A stretch of 64,000 bases of DNA, from the NCBI RefSeq assembly GCF_003945385.1, contig NZ_AP018920.1, positions 2,666,001 to 2,730,000 of the forward strand, in the 5' to 3' direction. This stretch comes from Pseudonocardia autotrophica (GTDB lineage: Bacteria; Actinomycetota; Actinomycetes; Mycobacteriales; Pseudonocardiaceae). The notes beneath the pieces were generated by a model. The model did no database searches and was not told the origin of the DNA. It saw only the letters and a program-made list of their open reading frames with translations. Positions 42,566 to 51,504 of this stretch are shown here, piece after piece. Positions within the stretch are counted from its first letter, which is position 1; every line of letters begins with the position of its first letter. Made by a program: the position numbers and the translations under genes.

Positions 42566-43389
42566 GCGCCCCCGCCGGGCCGCGCCGTCCGGTGGTACTG
42601 CGCCCGCTTCCCGGCGGTTCTCCGGTGCACGAGCTGTGGGCCGGGACGAAACTGATCGTCATCGCTGCGATGGGGCTGCTGCTGGCATTGTTCCCCGGCT
42701 GGGTGCCGATCGGGCTGGTGGCCGTGTTCCTGTTCGTCGGCCTGCGGGCCGCCCGGGTCCCGCGCACGGCGATGCCCACGGTGCCCCGCTGGCTGTGGCT
42801 GCTCCTGGCACTGTCCGGCGCGACGGTCGCACTGGCCGGGGGTGCCCCCTGGGTCGATCTCGGGGTGGTTCGTCTCGGGTTCGGTGGGCTGCTCGACTTC
42901 CTGCGCCTGATGTCGTTCATCCTGGTGCTGCTGGTCCTGAGCGTGCTGGTGGCGTGGACCACCGACCCGGCCGACGTCGCACCCGCGCTCGCCCGACTCG
43001 GTCGGCCGCTGAAGGTCCTCCGGCTGCCGGTCGACGACTGGGCCGTCACCCTCGCGCTGACCCTGCGGGCCCTCCCGATGCTGCTCGACGAGCTGCGCGT
43101 CCTGTTCGCCGCCCGCCGCCTGCGACCCCGGCCCCCTGCGGCGACCCGGCGTCGGCGGTACCGGCGCTGGGCGGCCGACCAGGTCGATCTCATCGCCACC
43201 GCGATGACGGTCGCGTTGCGCCGGGCCGACGAGATGGGCGATGCCATCACCGCCCGCGGCGGGTCCGGCCGGCTCGCGGCGCGGCCGTCCCGACCGGGCG
43301 CCGCCGACGCGCTGGTCCTCGGCGTCGTGGGCATCGTGTGCGCGCTGTCGGTCCACATCGAGCTCATCGCCCCGCTGGGGAGCGGCTGA
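42562..43389 (+). CDS. ECF transporter transmembrane component (EcfT/CbiQ family)
   Basis: A 275-residue membrane protein with four to six helices. The coupling-helix region shows VTLALTLRALPMLLDELRVL and MTVALRRADEMGDAITARGG, which contains the conserved Ala-Arg-Gly signature that docks on the ATPases. Together with the fused upstream protein it would make a complete ECF transporter of four functional parts on two polypeptides. It overlaps that gene by 4 bp. A short Arg/Pro-rich loop (about 180-205) lies between the two signature helices. Confidence 0.88.
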   Translation: MSAPAGPRRPVVLRPLPGGSPVHELWAGTKLIVIAAMGLLLALFPGWVPIGLVAVFLFVGLRAARVPRTAMPTVPRWLWLLLALSGATVALAGGAPWVDLGVVRLGFGGLLDFLRLMSFILVLLVLSVLVAWTTDPADVAPALARLGRPLKVLRLPVDDWAVTLALTLRALPMLLDELRVLFAARRLRPRPPAATRRRRYRRWAADQVDLIATAMTVALRRADEMGDAITARGGSGRLAARPSRPGAADALVLGVVGIVCALSVHIELIAPLGSG

Positions 43390-43447
43390 TGGCATCCGCC
43401 GGCGCCGTAGCCACCCGGATCATGACCCGACGAGGAGCCTCCGTCCG

Positions 43448-44668
43448 ATGCGCATCCTGATCGGCGCCGACACCTACGCCCCCGACGTCAACGGTGCGTC
43501 CTACTTCGCCGGCCGGCTCGCGGCCGGACTCGGTGGACGGGGCCACGAGGTGCACGTCGCCTGCCCCTCCCGCACACTGCGCGGCTCGTGCACCGTCGTG
43601 CCGGGCACGGGCATCGTCGAACACCGGTTCGCCTCCCTCCCGGTGCCTCGCCCGACCGACTTCCGGATCAGCGTGCGGCCCGGGCTGGTGCACCGTGCCC
43701 GGTCCCTGCTGCGGCAGGTGCGCCCCGACGTCGTCCACGTGCAGAGCCACCTGCTGCTCGGCCGGGCCCTGATCGTCGCGGCGAAGGCGGTGGGAACCCC
43801 GGTCGTGGCCACCACCCACGTACTCCCGGACAACCTGGTTCCGTACCTGCCGCTGGGGTCCGGCGGGCTGGAGCGGGCCCGGCGGTGGTTCTGGCGGACC
43901 GCGGTCGACGTGCTCGGCCGGGCCGACATCGTCACCGCGCCGACCTCCTACGCCGCCCGGCTGATGGAGCGGCACGGGGTCCCCGGACCGGTCGTGACGA
44001 TCTCCAACGGGCTCGACCTGACCCGGTTCCACCCGGACCGCGACGGAGCGGCGTTCCGTCGCCGGCACGGTCTCGACGACCGCCCCACCGTCGGCTACCT
44101 GGGCCGGTTGGATCCGGAGAAGCACCTCGACGAGCTGCTCGCCGCCGTCGCGGCACTGCGCCGGACGACCGACGCCCAGCTGGTGATCGTCGGGGACGGG
44201 GACCGGCGCCCGCAGCTCACCGCACTGGTCCGGGGCCTCGGACTCGAGCACTCGGTGGTCATGACCGGCCGGCTGCCCGATTCGGAGATCCCGGACGCCT
44301 ACGCGGCGATGGACGTGTTCGTGAACCCGGGAACCGCCGAGCTGCAGAGCTTGGTGACCCTGGAGGCGATGGCCACGGGGCGTCCCGTGGTCGCAGCGGA
44401 CGCGGGCGCTCTGCCACATCTGGTCCAGCACGGCCGCAACGGCTACCGCTACCCGCCCGGCGCTCCCGCCGTGCTGGCCGGGCACCTGGACCGGCTGCTG
44501 GCGCGCCCGGACGAAAGGGCCAGCGCCGGCCTGCAGAGTCTGCAGATCGTCGGCGGGCACGCGCTCGACGCGACGTTGGCCGACTTCGAGACCGCCTACA
44601 CGCGTGCAGGTTCGAGGCCGCTGCGGGGCTGCCCTGCGCCCGCCGGCACAGAGGTCACGGCGTGGTGA
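43448..44668 (+). CDS. GT4-family glycosyltransferase
   Basis: A 406-residue GT-B glycosyltransferase. The N-terminal acceptor domain begins MRILIGADTYAPDVNGASYFA, and the donor domain has VGYLGRLDPEKHLDELL and the E-x7-E motif (Glu298 and Glu306) in AELQSLVTLEAMATGRPVV. It resembles the mannosyl/glucosyltransferases that work on phosphatidylinositol or glycolipids. The ATG follows a GAGGAG. It lies 58 bp after EcfT on the same strand, so it could belong to the same transcript. The C-terminal 15 residues look disordered. Confidence 0.88.
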   Translation: MRILIGADTYAPDVNGASYFAGRLAAGLGGRGHEVHVACPSRTLRGSCTVVPGTGIVEHRFASLPVPRPTDFRISVRPGLVHRARSLLRQVRPDVVHVQSHLLLGRALIVAAKAVGTPVVATTHVLPDNLVPYLPLGSGGLERARRWFWRTAVDVLGRADIVTAPTSYAARLMERHGVPGPVVTISNGLDLTRFHPDRDGAAFRRRHGLDDRPTVGYLGRLDPEKHLDELLAAVAALRRTTDAQLVIVGDGDRRPQLTALVRGLGLEHSVVMTGRLPDSEIPDAYAAMDVFVNPGTAELQSLVTLEAMATGRPVVAADAGALPHLVQHGRNGYRYPPGAPAVLAGHLDRLLARPDERASAGLQSLQIVGGHALDATLADFETAYTRAGSRPLRGCPAPAGTEVTAW

Positions 44669-44703
44669 GGAGTCCGGCCCGGTGGCTCGATCCGACGATC
44701 ACC

Positions 44704-45318
44704 TCACCGCGGGGCCTCCCCGAGGCGAGCACCCCCGTCGCTCCGGGTCGACGTGGTGCGGTGCGCCGCGAACCCGTCGGCGATGAGCGCGAGCCCCGCC
44801 TCGTAGGCGAGCTCGTGGTCGATCCGGGGGCCCTCGGAGCCCGCGGGCTGTCCGGGAGAGTCGGCCTCGGCCTGCTCCTCCAGCACGGAGCCGACGGTGA
44901 ACCGGCTCGCGGCGAGCATCGCCAGCTGCGCGTGGTGCTCGCTGAAGCCGGAGCCGATGAGGAACGCCATCTTGTGGCCGATGCGTTCCCGGTCGGCGGC
45001 GCTCGGCCGGATACCCGCGTGCAGGCGTGCACCGTCGCGGCGGATCAGGAGCGTGCGGCGGAAGCTGCGGTGGTTCTCGAGGAACCAGTCGTACCAGTCG
45101 TCGGTGGACGTCGGCAGCGGCGCGGTCGCGTGCGGCGCCATCGCGGCCTCGGCCATCGCACTGAGGAGGTCCTCCTTCTTGGCGAAGTGGTAGTAGAGCG
45201 AGGGCTGCTCCACTCCGAGCCGTCGTGCGAGCCCGCGGGTGCTGATCTTGTCCAGCCCCACCTCGTCGAGCAGGTCGAGTGCCTCGGTGATCACCGCATC
45301 CCGGTTCAGCTTCGCCAC
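44704..45318 (-). CDS. TetR-class repressor with conserved tetracycline-pocket residues
   Basis: A 204-residue repressor that aligns without gaps to Tn10 TetR over residues 1-105. The recognition region (GVEQPSLYYHF; Arg28, Gln38, Pro39, Tyr42, His44) matches TetR except T40S and W43Y. In the ligand domain Asn82, Phe86, His100, Arg104 and Pro105 are kept, within SFRRTLLIRRDGARLHAGIRP. His64 is replaced by Ala (His63 is present) and Gln116 by Lys, so the ligand may not be tetracycline. GTG 45318 is chosen because TetR homology begins there. It is divergent from a flavin monooxygenase, with two tetO-like operators between them. Confidence 0.92.
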   Translation of the reverse strand: MAKLNRDAVITEALDLLDEVGLDKISTRGLARRLGVEQPSLYYHFAKKEDLLSAMAEAAMAPHATAPLPTSTDDWYDWFLENHRSFRRTLLIRRDGARLHAGIRPSAADRERIGHKMAFLIGSGFSEHHAQLAMLAASRFTVGSVLEEQAEADSPGQPAGSEGPRIDHELAYEAGLALIADGFAAHRTTSTRSDGGARLGEAPR

Positions 45319-45328
45319 ACTTGACAGT

Positions 45329-45341
45329 CTATCGGTGATAG
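45329..45341. promoter_or_regulatory. tetO-like operator O1
   Basis: CTATC-GGT-GATAG is identical to the Tn10 tetO2 13-bp core CTATCAGTGATAG except for one central base. It lies 11-23 bases upstream of the repressor's GTG, so it suits autorepression. Confidence 0.8.
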
Positions 45342-45361
45342 TCCGAGACTGGAAACGTAAC

Positions 45362-45374
45362 CTTTCAGTGATAG
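45362..45374. promoter_or_regulatory. tetO-like operator O2
   Basis: CTTTCAGTGATAG matches the Tn10 tetO2 core at 12 of 13 positions (T for A at position 3). It ends 10 bases before the monooxygenase ATG and its centre is 33 bp from O1. In Tn10 the two operators also lie side by side between divergent genes. Confidence 0.78.
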
Positions 45375-45384
45375 AAACCGAGTG

Positions 45385-46650
45385 ATGGGCATGGCTATGA
45401 ACACGAACTCCGGGACGCCGTCGCTGCGGATCCTGATCTGTGGCGGCGGAATCGCGGGGCAGGCGCTCGCGTACTGGCTGGGGGAGGGCGGACACCGGGT
45501 GACGGTCGTGGAGCGGTTCCCCGCGCTCCGTGCCACCGGCGCTCAGGTCGACCTGCGCGGGCAGGGGATCGACGCGATCGCGAGCATGGGGCTGCTCGAG
45601 GCGGTCCGTACCGAACTCGTCGACGAGCCGGGTGTGGCGTTCGTGAACTCCCGTGGCACGCCGCGGGCGACGATCATGGCGAACACCTCCGGTCAGGGGC
45701 GTCAGACGCTGACCTCGGAGTACGAGATCATGCGTGGCGACCTGGTCCGCATCCTCCACGACCTGGCGAAGGATGACGCCGAGTACGTGTTCGGGATCGG
45801 CGTGGACCGGGTCGAACAGGACGACGAGAAGGTCACCGCCCACTTCTCGGACGGTACGACCGGCGAGTACGACGTCCTCATCGGTGCGGACGGTCAGGGC
45901 TCCCGGGTCCGTCGTGCGGTCCTTCCCGACGGCGCGGCCGAGCCGTACCGGCAGGTCGGGATCCACATGGCGTACTGGTTCATCCCGCGTATCGCGTCGG
46001 ACCGCAACATCCGCGACACCTACATGGTCCCGGGTGGCCGCCAGATCATGCGGCGCAGCCACAATCCCGAACAGACCCAGGTCTACTTCGTGCTCCGCGA
46101 GGAGTCCGCGGAGGCCTCGGCGATCCATCGCAGCCCGATCGAGGACCAGCAGCGGTTCTGGGCCGACCGGTTCCGCGATGCCGGATGGCAGGTCGACCGC
46201 TTCATCGACGGCATGCGGGACGCTCCGTTCTTCTACTCCCAGGAGGTCGTCCAGGTACGCACCGGCACCTGGTCGAAGGGCCGCGTCGTCCTCGCCGGGG
46301 ATGCCGCGCACTGCGCGTCGCCCTACAGCGGTATGGGGGTGTCGGCCGGTCTCGTCGGCGCCTACGTGCTCGCCGGGGAGCTCAACCGGCACCCGGACGA
46401 CCTCGCCACCGCGTTCGCGAACTACGACGCCACGCTGCGTCCGTTCATCGACGAGGTTCAGGCGAGCGTCAAGCCCGCCCTGCTCAAGCTCGGCATGCCC
46501 AGGAGCCGTGCGGCGATCATCGCCTTCCGGACGGCAACCGCCGTGGCGACCACGCTGCGCATCCCCGAGCTCGTTGCGCGCTTCTCCCGTGAGGACCGTG
46601 GCGGTGCCTGGCAGCTGCCCCCGAACCCGGTGGCGACCGGGGCGCGCTGA
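45385..46650 (+). CDS. Class A FAD-dependent monooxygenase
   Basis: A 421-residue flavoprotein monooxygenase. It has the FAD Rossmann motif GGGIAG (residues 20-25) with VTVVER at the strand end, the DG motif in LIGADGQGSRVRR (about 168) and the GD motif in GRVVLAGDAAHCASPYSGMGV (Asp306). These enzymes hydroxylate aromatic or polyketide substrates, and TetX, which inactivates tetracyclines, belongs to the same class. Its start is controlled by the tetO-like sites, and a drug exporter follows, so xenobiotic inactivation is likely but not proven. ATG 45385 is used; ATG 45391 and 45397 and GTG 45382 are possible. No ribosome-binding site is seen. Confidence 0.85.
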   Translation: MGMAMNTNSGTPSLRILICGGGIAGQALAYWLGEGGHRVTVVERFPALRATGAQVDLRGQGIDAIASMGLLEAVRTELVDEPGVAFVNSRGTPRATIMANTSGQGRQTLTSEYEIMRGDLVRILHDLAKDDAEYVFGIGVDRVEQDDEKVTAHFSDGTTGEYDVLIGADGQGSRVRRAVLPDGAAEPYRQVGIHMAYWFIPRIASDRNIRDTYMVPGGRQIMRRSHNPEQTQVYFVLREESAEASAIHRSPIEDQQRFWADRFRDAGWQVDRFIDGMRDAPFFYSQEVVQVRTGTWSKGRVVLAGDAAHCASPYSGMGVSAGLVGAYVLAGELNRHPDDLATAFANYDATLRPFIDEVQASVKPALLKLGMPRSRAAIIAFRTATAVATTLRIPELVARFSREDRGGAWQLPPNPVATGAR

Positions 46651-46677
46651 GCCGGGCGGACGGCACGACTCGGACGG

Positions 46678-48099
46678 ATGCGAGAGGCAGTGGACTCGAC
46701 CAGGAACGCGCGACCCGCTCGGCTCGGCAGTCTGATCGCGCTGATCGTCACCGGCGGTTTCATGGCCGGCCTGGACACCTCGCTGGTCAACGTCGGACTG
46801 TCCACGATCGCGGACGACCTCGGCGGGTCGCTCGCGGGCACCCAGTGGGTGACGAGCGGGTATCTGCTGGCGCTGGCGGCGGCGCTGCCTGCCTGCGCCT
46901 GGCTGCAGCGGCGGATCGGACCGTCACGACTGTGGATGATCGCGCTCGTCGTGTTCACCATCGCCTCGGTGCTGTGCGCGATCGCGCCCAGCCTGCCGAT
47001 GCTCATCGCCGCGCGTGTCCTCAAGGGCATCGCCGGTGGGCTGCTCGTCCCGACCGGGCAGAACATCATCGTCCGCGCGGTCGATCCCGATCACCTGGGC
47101 CGGGTCATGTCCACCGCGGGCATCCCCATCATGCTCGCTCCGGCGGTCGGGCCGGCTCTCGGCGGCATCCTCGTCGACACGCTGTCGTGGCGATGGCTGT
47201 TCCTGATGAATCTGCCCATCGGGCTGGTCGCCGTGCTGCTCGCCAGACAGATCCTGCCGAGGGACACTCCGGACCCGACGGCCCGGTTCGACGCCGTCGG
47301 GTTCCTCCTGCTGGCCACCGGGCTTCCTGCGCTCAGCCTCGGGCTCTCGTTGTTCAGCACGTCGGTTCCGCTCGCCGCCCTGCTGAGCGGGACCGGGTTG
47401 GCGCTGCTCGCGGCCTACGTGATCGAGGCGTCCCGAGCGCGCCGCCCCGGCGACCGGCCGTCGTTGCTCCATCTCGCGCTGTTCCGGCATCCGCCCTATG
47501 CGATCGCCCAGGTCACCGTGTTCTTCACCGGCCTGAGCCTTTTCGGGGGCCTCATCCTGCTGCCGCTCTACTTCGAGCGACTACGGGGGATGAGCGTCGT
47601 CGGCACCGGTTTCCTGCTGCTCGCCTACGGCGCGGGAGCGACGATGGCACTGATCGTCGGCGGCCGCCTGACCGATCGCCGGGGCGCCGGCATCACCACC
47701 GTCATCGGGCTGATCGTCACCATCGCCGGGACGCTGCCCTTCGTCTTCCTGCCCGCGGACACCCATCTCGTCGTCGTCGAGCTGCTGCAGGCCGTCCGGG
47801 GAATCGGCGTCGGTATGGCGGGCACGCCGGCGATGGCCGCCGTGCTGAAGAGCGGCCGGTCGCATCTCGGCGACTCCACGACGACAGCCAACATCATCCA
47901 ACGGGTCGGCGGTGGGATCGGTAGCGCGATCGTCGTCATCACCGTCAGCCGAGCCGGACTTCAGCCGGCCGGATTCCAGGCGGCCTTCGGCATCCTCACC
48001 GGGACCGCGGTGATCGCTCTGATCGCTGCTGCCGCCCTGGTGGTGTCGGAGCGACGGCAACTACGCGCGACGGTCGACCACCGTCGCGCCGCGGACTGA
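46678..48099 (+). CDS. DHA2-family (14-TM) drug exporter
   Basis: A 473-residue MFS transporter with about 14 helices. It shows the DHA2 helix-1 motif GLDTSLVNVGL (about 31-41) and the antiporter motif C in APAVGPALGG (helix 5). Relatives include EmrB, QacA and Mmr, which expel drugs in exchange for protons. It follows the monooxygenase by 27 bp and should share the TetR-controlled promoter. A perfect 10-bp hairpin lies in its last codons. Together the three genes look like a detoxification cassette. Confidence 0.9.
   Translation: MREAVDSTRNARPARLGSLIALIVTGGFMAGLDTSLVNVGLSTIADDLGGSLAGTQWVTSGYLLALAAALPACAWLQRRIGPSRLWMIALVVFTIASVLCAIAPSLPMLIAARVLKGIAGGLLVPTGQNIIVRAVDPDHLGRVMSTAGIPIMLAPAVGPALGGILVDTLSWRWLFLMNLPIGLVAVLLARQILPRDTPDPTARFDAVGFLLLATGLPALSLGLSLFSTSVPLAALLSGTGLALLAAYVIEASRARRPGDRPSLLHLALFRHPPYAIAQVTVFFTGLSLFGGLILLPLYFERLRGMSVVGTGFLLLAYGAGATMALIVGGRLTDRRGAGITTVIGLIVTIAGTLPFVFLPADTHLVVVELLQAVRGIGVGMAGTPAMAAVLKSGRSHLGDSTTTANIIQRVGGGIGSAIVVITVSRAGLQPAGFQAAFGILTGTAVIALIAAAALVVSERRQLRATVDHRRAAD
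48065..48089 (+). terminator. Hairpin in the last codons of the DHA2 gene
   Basis: GCGCGACGGT (48065-48074) pairs perfectly with ACCGTCGCGC (48080-48089) over a 5-base loop, ending 10 bases before the gene's last base. It is a possible terminator or mRNA-stabilising end overlapping the coding sequence. Confidence 0.4.
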
Positions 48100-48170
48100 A
48101 CGGGTGACCCGTGTCGCCTGGCGGGGGAGGGGCCGGGGTGCCGGCCCGCAGCTCTCGCGCGCGCGGGGAG

Positions 48171-49316
48171 TCAGGCGTGTGCCGCGGCCCGGAACTCGTG
48201 CAGCTGCGCGGGGCCGTCCGGGCCGGTCCAGCTCACCTGGGTGAGCAGCAGGCTGATCACCCCGGTCCGCGGGTCCGACCGCCAGCCGGTGCCCAGACCG
48301 CCGTCCCAGCCGTAGCGGCCGCCGGGCTCGACGCAGAGCCCGAGGCCCCAGCCCGCGCCGTCGAGGAACATCGCGGCGTCGGTGCGCTGGGCGTCGGTGA
48401 GCCGGTCGGTGCTGAGCTCGGCGACGGTGCCGGGGGCGAGCAGCGGCCTGCCGCCGTCGCGCAGTGCCCCGGCGAAGGCCAGCAGATCGTCGAGGGTGGA
48501 GACCAGCCCGGCCGCGCCGGACGGGAACGGCGGCGGCGCGGCCCACGCGCCCCGCACCGGATCGACCACGGTGAACCCGCCGTCCCGGTCCGCGGCGAGC
48601 TGCGGGACGAACCGGTCCAGCTTCGCCTCGGGCACGTGGAAGGCGGTGTCGCGCATGCCGAGCGGAGCGAACACCCGCTGGTGCAGCAGATCCGGGAGAT
48701 CCTGACCGCAGACCCGGGCGAGCAGCACGCCGAGGAGGTCACCGCTGGTCTGGTAGGCCCAGCGCTCCCCGGGCTGGGCGATCAGCGGGATCGCGGCGAG
48801 CCGGCGCAGCCACTCGTCCGGCGGTGGGGGCTGGTAGCGGCCGGGCGGCCCGTCGCTGCCCAGCCGGGCGTCGGCGTAGGCGCGCTGCACCGGCAGATCG
48901 GCGGTGAACCGGGGCAGCATCCCGATCCCGCAGCGGTAGGACAGCAGATCGGCCAGGGTGATGGCGCGCCGGGCCGGGACGGTGTCGTCGAGCTCGGCGG
49001 CCTCGTGCCGCAGCACCCGGGGCTCGGCCAGCTCGGGCAGCCACCCGGTGAGCGGATCGTCGAGGTCGAGCACGCCGTCCTCGACCAGGCCCAGTGCCGC
49101 GACCGCGACGACCGGCTTGGTGATCGAGGCGATCCGGACGACGGTGTCCCGGCGCAGCGGGTGGCCGGCGCCGTCGTCGCCGAGCACGTGCACCTCGGTG
49201 TCCGCGCGCGGCCGGTCGATCGCGGCGAGCAGGCCGGGCGCCCGGCCGCTGCCGACGAGGTCGCGCAGCGTCCGCGCGACCTCGCCGGACGGGATGTGGT
49301 CGAGCTCGGTGGGCAC
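48171..49316 (-). CDS. Class C beta-lactamase-like serine hydrolase
   Basis: A 381-residue protein of the beta-lactamase/DD-peptidase fold. The active-site SxxK is in IASITKPVV (about residues 63-71), the tyrosine is in WAYQTSGDLLG, and the third motif is GWDGGLGTGW. No signal peptide is seen, so it is probably a cytoplasmic esterase or peptidase of the EstB kind rather than a resistance enzyme. It is convergent with the DHA2 gene and upstream neighbours do not suggest a pathway. Confidence 0.85.
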   Translation of the reverse strand: MPTELDHIPSGEVARTLRDLVGSGRAPGLLAAIDRPRADTEVHVLGDDGAGHPLRRDTVVRIASITKPVVAVAALGLVEDGVLDLDDPLTGWLPELAEPRVLRHEAAELDDTVPARRAITLADLLSYRCGIGMLPRFTADLPVQRAYADARLGSDGPPGRYQPPPPDEWLRRLAAIPLIAQPGERWAYQTSGDLLGVLLARVCGQDLPDLLHQRVFAPLGMRDTAFHVPEAKLDRFVPQLAADRDGGFTVVDPVRGAWAAPPPFPSGAAGLVSTLDDLLAFAGALRDGGRPLLAPGTVAELSTDRLTDAQRTDAAMFLDGAGWGLGLCVEPGGRYGWDGGLGTGWRSDPRTGVISLLLTQVSWTGPDGPAQLHEFRAAAHA

Positions 49317-49373
49317 GGCGCCTCCGCGGGATCGGAACGTGTCACCGGTACCGACCCCGATCGCCGCCGGGAC

Positions 49374-50210
49374 TCATCGCTGCGGCGGGTGCTTGATGCC
49401 GACGCCGCCGACGACGCACCGCTGCACGGCGTTCTCCGGTGTGAGCTGCGGGCCTTCCGGCCACCATCGGTGGCAGGCCACGATGCCGGGTTCGACCAGG
49501 TCCAGGCCGCCGAACAGCTCCCGGATCCGGGCCATCGTCCGGAAGTAGCCGCTACCCATCGGGCTGTGTACGAGGAGGTCCTCGACGCGCCGGGCCAGCT
49601 CGCTGTCGTCGTTCTCGGGGTCGAAGAAGTGCGAGACGACCACGACGCTGCCGGCCGGGAGCCGGTCGAGGTAGCCGGCCATGATCCGGGCCGGTCCGTC
49701 CTCGTCGGCGACGTGGTGCAGGGTGCCGACCTGGAACAGCGCGACCGGCCGGTCGAGATCGAGGAACTGCTGCACCGTCGGGTCGTCGAGGACGCCGCCG
49801 GGATCGCGCAGGTCGGCGGCGAGGAACCGGGTGAGCTCGTTGTCCTCCAGCAGCGCCCGGCCGTGTGCGACGACCGTCGGGTCGTTGTCGACGTAGACCA
49901 CCCGGGCGTCGGGCCGCAGCCGCTGGACGACCTGGTGGGTGTTCTCCGCGGTCGGCAGCCCGGAGCCGCAGTCGAGGAACTGGGTGATCGCGGTCCGGGT
50001 GGCGACGAAGCGGGCGGCCCGGACCAGGAACGCCCGGTTGTCGAGCGCGAACTGGTTGACCTCCGGCGCGACCGCCCGGATCCGTTCGATCACCGCCCGA
50101 TCGACCTCGTAGTTGTCCTTGCCGCCGAGCGCGTAGTCGTAGACCCGCGCGATGCTGGCCTTCGTCGTGTCGATGTGGGCGGGAGCTCGACCGTCGGTCG
50201 GCTGGACCAT
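49374..50210 (-). CDS. DUF574 SAM-dependent methyltransferase
   Basis: A 278-residue methyltransferase of the DUF574 (Methyltransf_19) family, which is abundant in actinomycetes. Its hallmark opening is ARVYDYALGGKDNYEVDR, followed by the SAM-binding QFLDCGSGLPTAENTHQ and VVYVDNDPTVV. The substrate is unknown for the family. ATG 50210 is chosen because GAGGA lies 8 bases before it; GTG 50225 is an alternative. It is divergent from an XRE/DUF5753 regulator, a pairing seen often in this group of bacteria. Confidence 0.9.
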   Translation of the reverse strand: MVQPTDGRAPAHIDTTKASIARVYDYALGGKDNYEVDRAVIERIRAVAPEVNQFALDNRAFLVRAARFVATRTAITQFLDCGSGLPTAENTHQVVQRLRPDARVVYVDNDPTVVAHGRALLEDNELTRFLAADLRDPGGVLDDPTVQQFLDLDRPVALFQVGTLHHVADEDGPARIMAGYLDRLPAGSVVVVSHFFDPENDDSELARRVEDLLVHSPMGSGYFRTMARIRELFGGLDLVEPGIVACHRWWPEGPQLTPENAVQRCVVGGVGIKHPPQR

Positions 50211-50476
50211 CTGCGGAGTCCTCACTGCGCTCGGCGCGGGCGTACGGAGTGACCGGAATCACCTGTTCGGTGCACGGTAGCGGAACTCCGAGCCTCCTGA
50301 GCTGGACGGTTGCGCCGTGATTCGAACACCCTGCTGTGTAAGGTGGACCGCCCGAACGACCGAGCCCCGAGTACCTGAGCAGAGCCACTGCCGGATCCCT
50401 GCCGGCTCCCGCGCCGCACCCCCGGCCGGGTCCTCCGGCCGGGGAGCTCGGCGCAGACCCGGAGGAGCACGCCCCG

Positions 50477-51370
50477 GTGGCCGCGAGCCCGAACAGTCCG
50501 ACACCGCCCGGCGCCGATCGCGGGCCGACGGCGCAGCGGATCGTCCTCGGCTCGCACCTGCGCCGGCTGCGCGAGCGCGCCGGGATCAGGCGCGCCGACG
50601 CGGCGTATGCGATCCGGGGCTCGGACTCGAAGCTGAGCAGGCTGGAGGCCGGCAAGGTCGGCTTCAAGCAACGGGACGTGCTGGACCTGCTCACCCTCTA
50701 CGGGGTCGCCGACGGCCCCGAGCGGGAGCAGGTCATCGCGATGGCGGGGGAGAGCAAGGGCAGCGGCTGGTGGACCCGCTACAACGACGTCGTCCCCGGG
50801 TGGTTCGAGGGCTTCGTCGGGCTGGAGTCCTCGGCGTCCCGGATCCTGACCTACGAGCTGATGTTCGTGCCGGGACTGCTGCAGACCGAGGCGTACTGCC
50901 GCGCGGTGGTGAGCGGCGGTCACGCCGATCTGCCGCCGGACCGGCGGGCCGAGGTGGAGAAACGGGTCGAGGTCCGCCTGCGCAGGCAGAAGGTGCTGCA
51001 CCGCAAGGACGCCCCGACCTTCTGGGTGGTGCTCGACGAGGCGGTGCTGTGGCGTCCGGTGGGTGGGCGTGCGGTGTACCGGGAGCAGATCGAGCACCTG
51101 CTGGACCTGTCCGCACTGCCGAACGTGGTCGTCCAGCTGCTGCCCTGGAGCCTGTCCGGCTACGCCGCCGAGCACGCCTTCACCATGCTGCGGTTCGCCG
51201 AGCCCGAGCTGCCCGACCTGGTCTATCTGGAGGAGATGACGGGCGCGTCGTACCTCGACAAGCGGGCCGACGTCGAGCGCTACGGGCGCTCGATGGACCG
51301 GCTGACCGTCGACGCGCTGAGCCCGGACGAGACCGGGCAGGCGCTGAAGAAGCTGCTCGCCGAGCACTGA
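50477..51370 (+). CDS. XRE-type regulator with DUF5753 domain
   Basis: A 297-residue regulator. The N-terminal helix-turn-helix spans about residues 22-80 (LRRLRERAGIRRADAAYAI; DSKLSRLEAGKVGF). A DUF5753 domain follows, with PGLLQTEAYCRAVV, FWVVLDEAVLWRPVGG and a VVVQLLPWS strand. GTG 50477 follows GGAGGAG. In Streptomyces such genes (the WhiJ-like families) sit next to small DUF397 proteins and influence development or antibiotic production. Here a DUF397 gene follows 134 bp downstream. Confidence 0.9.
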   Translation: MAASPNSPTPPGADRGPTAQRIVLGSHLRRLRERAGIRRADAAYAIRGSDSKLSRLEAGKVGFKQRDVLDLLTLYGVADGPEREQVIAMAGESKGSGWWTRYNDVVPGWFEGFVGLESSASRILTYELMFVPGLLQTEAYCRAVVSGGHADLPPDRRAEVEKRVEVRLRRQKVLHRKDAPTFWVVLDEAVLWRPVGGRAVYREQIEHLLDLSALPNVVVQLLPWSLSGYAAEHAFTMLRFAEPELPDLVYLEEMTGASYLDKRADVERYGRSMDRLTVDALSPDETGQALKKLLAEH

Positions 51371-51504
51371 ACCGTCCGAGTCGGCCGGCCTGCAGCCGGG
51401 CGCGGCGGAGCGACCGCCGGGCGCTGACGGGCTCTCCGGCCTCGACGTGGCTGCTACCGTCATCGGCACCTGAAAATGCATGTGCAGATGAGGTGAGCGT
51501 TCGC

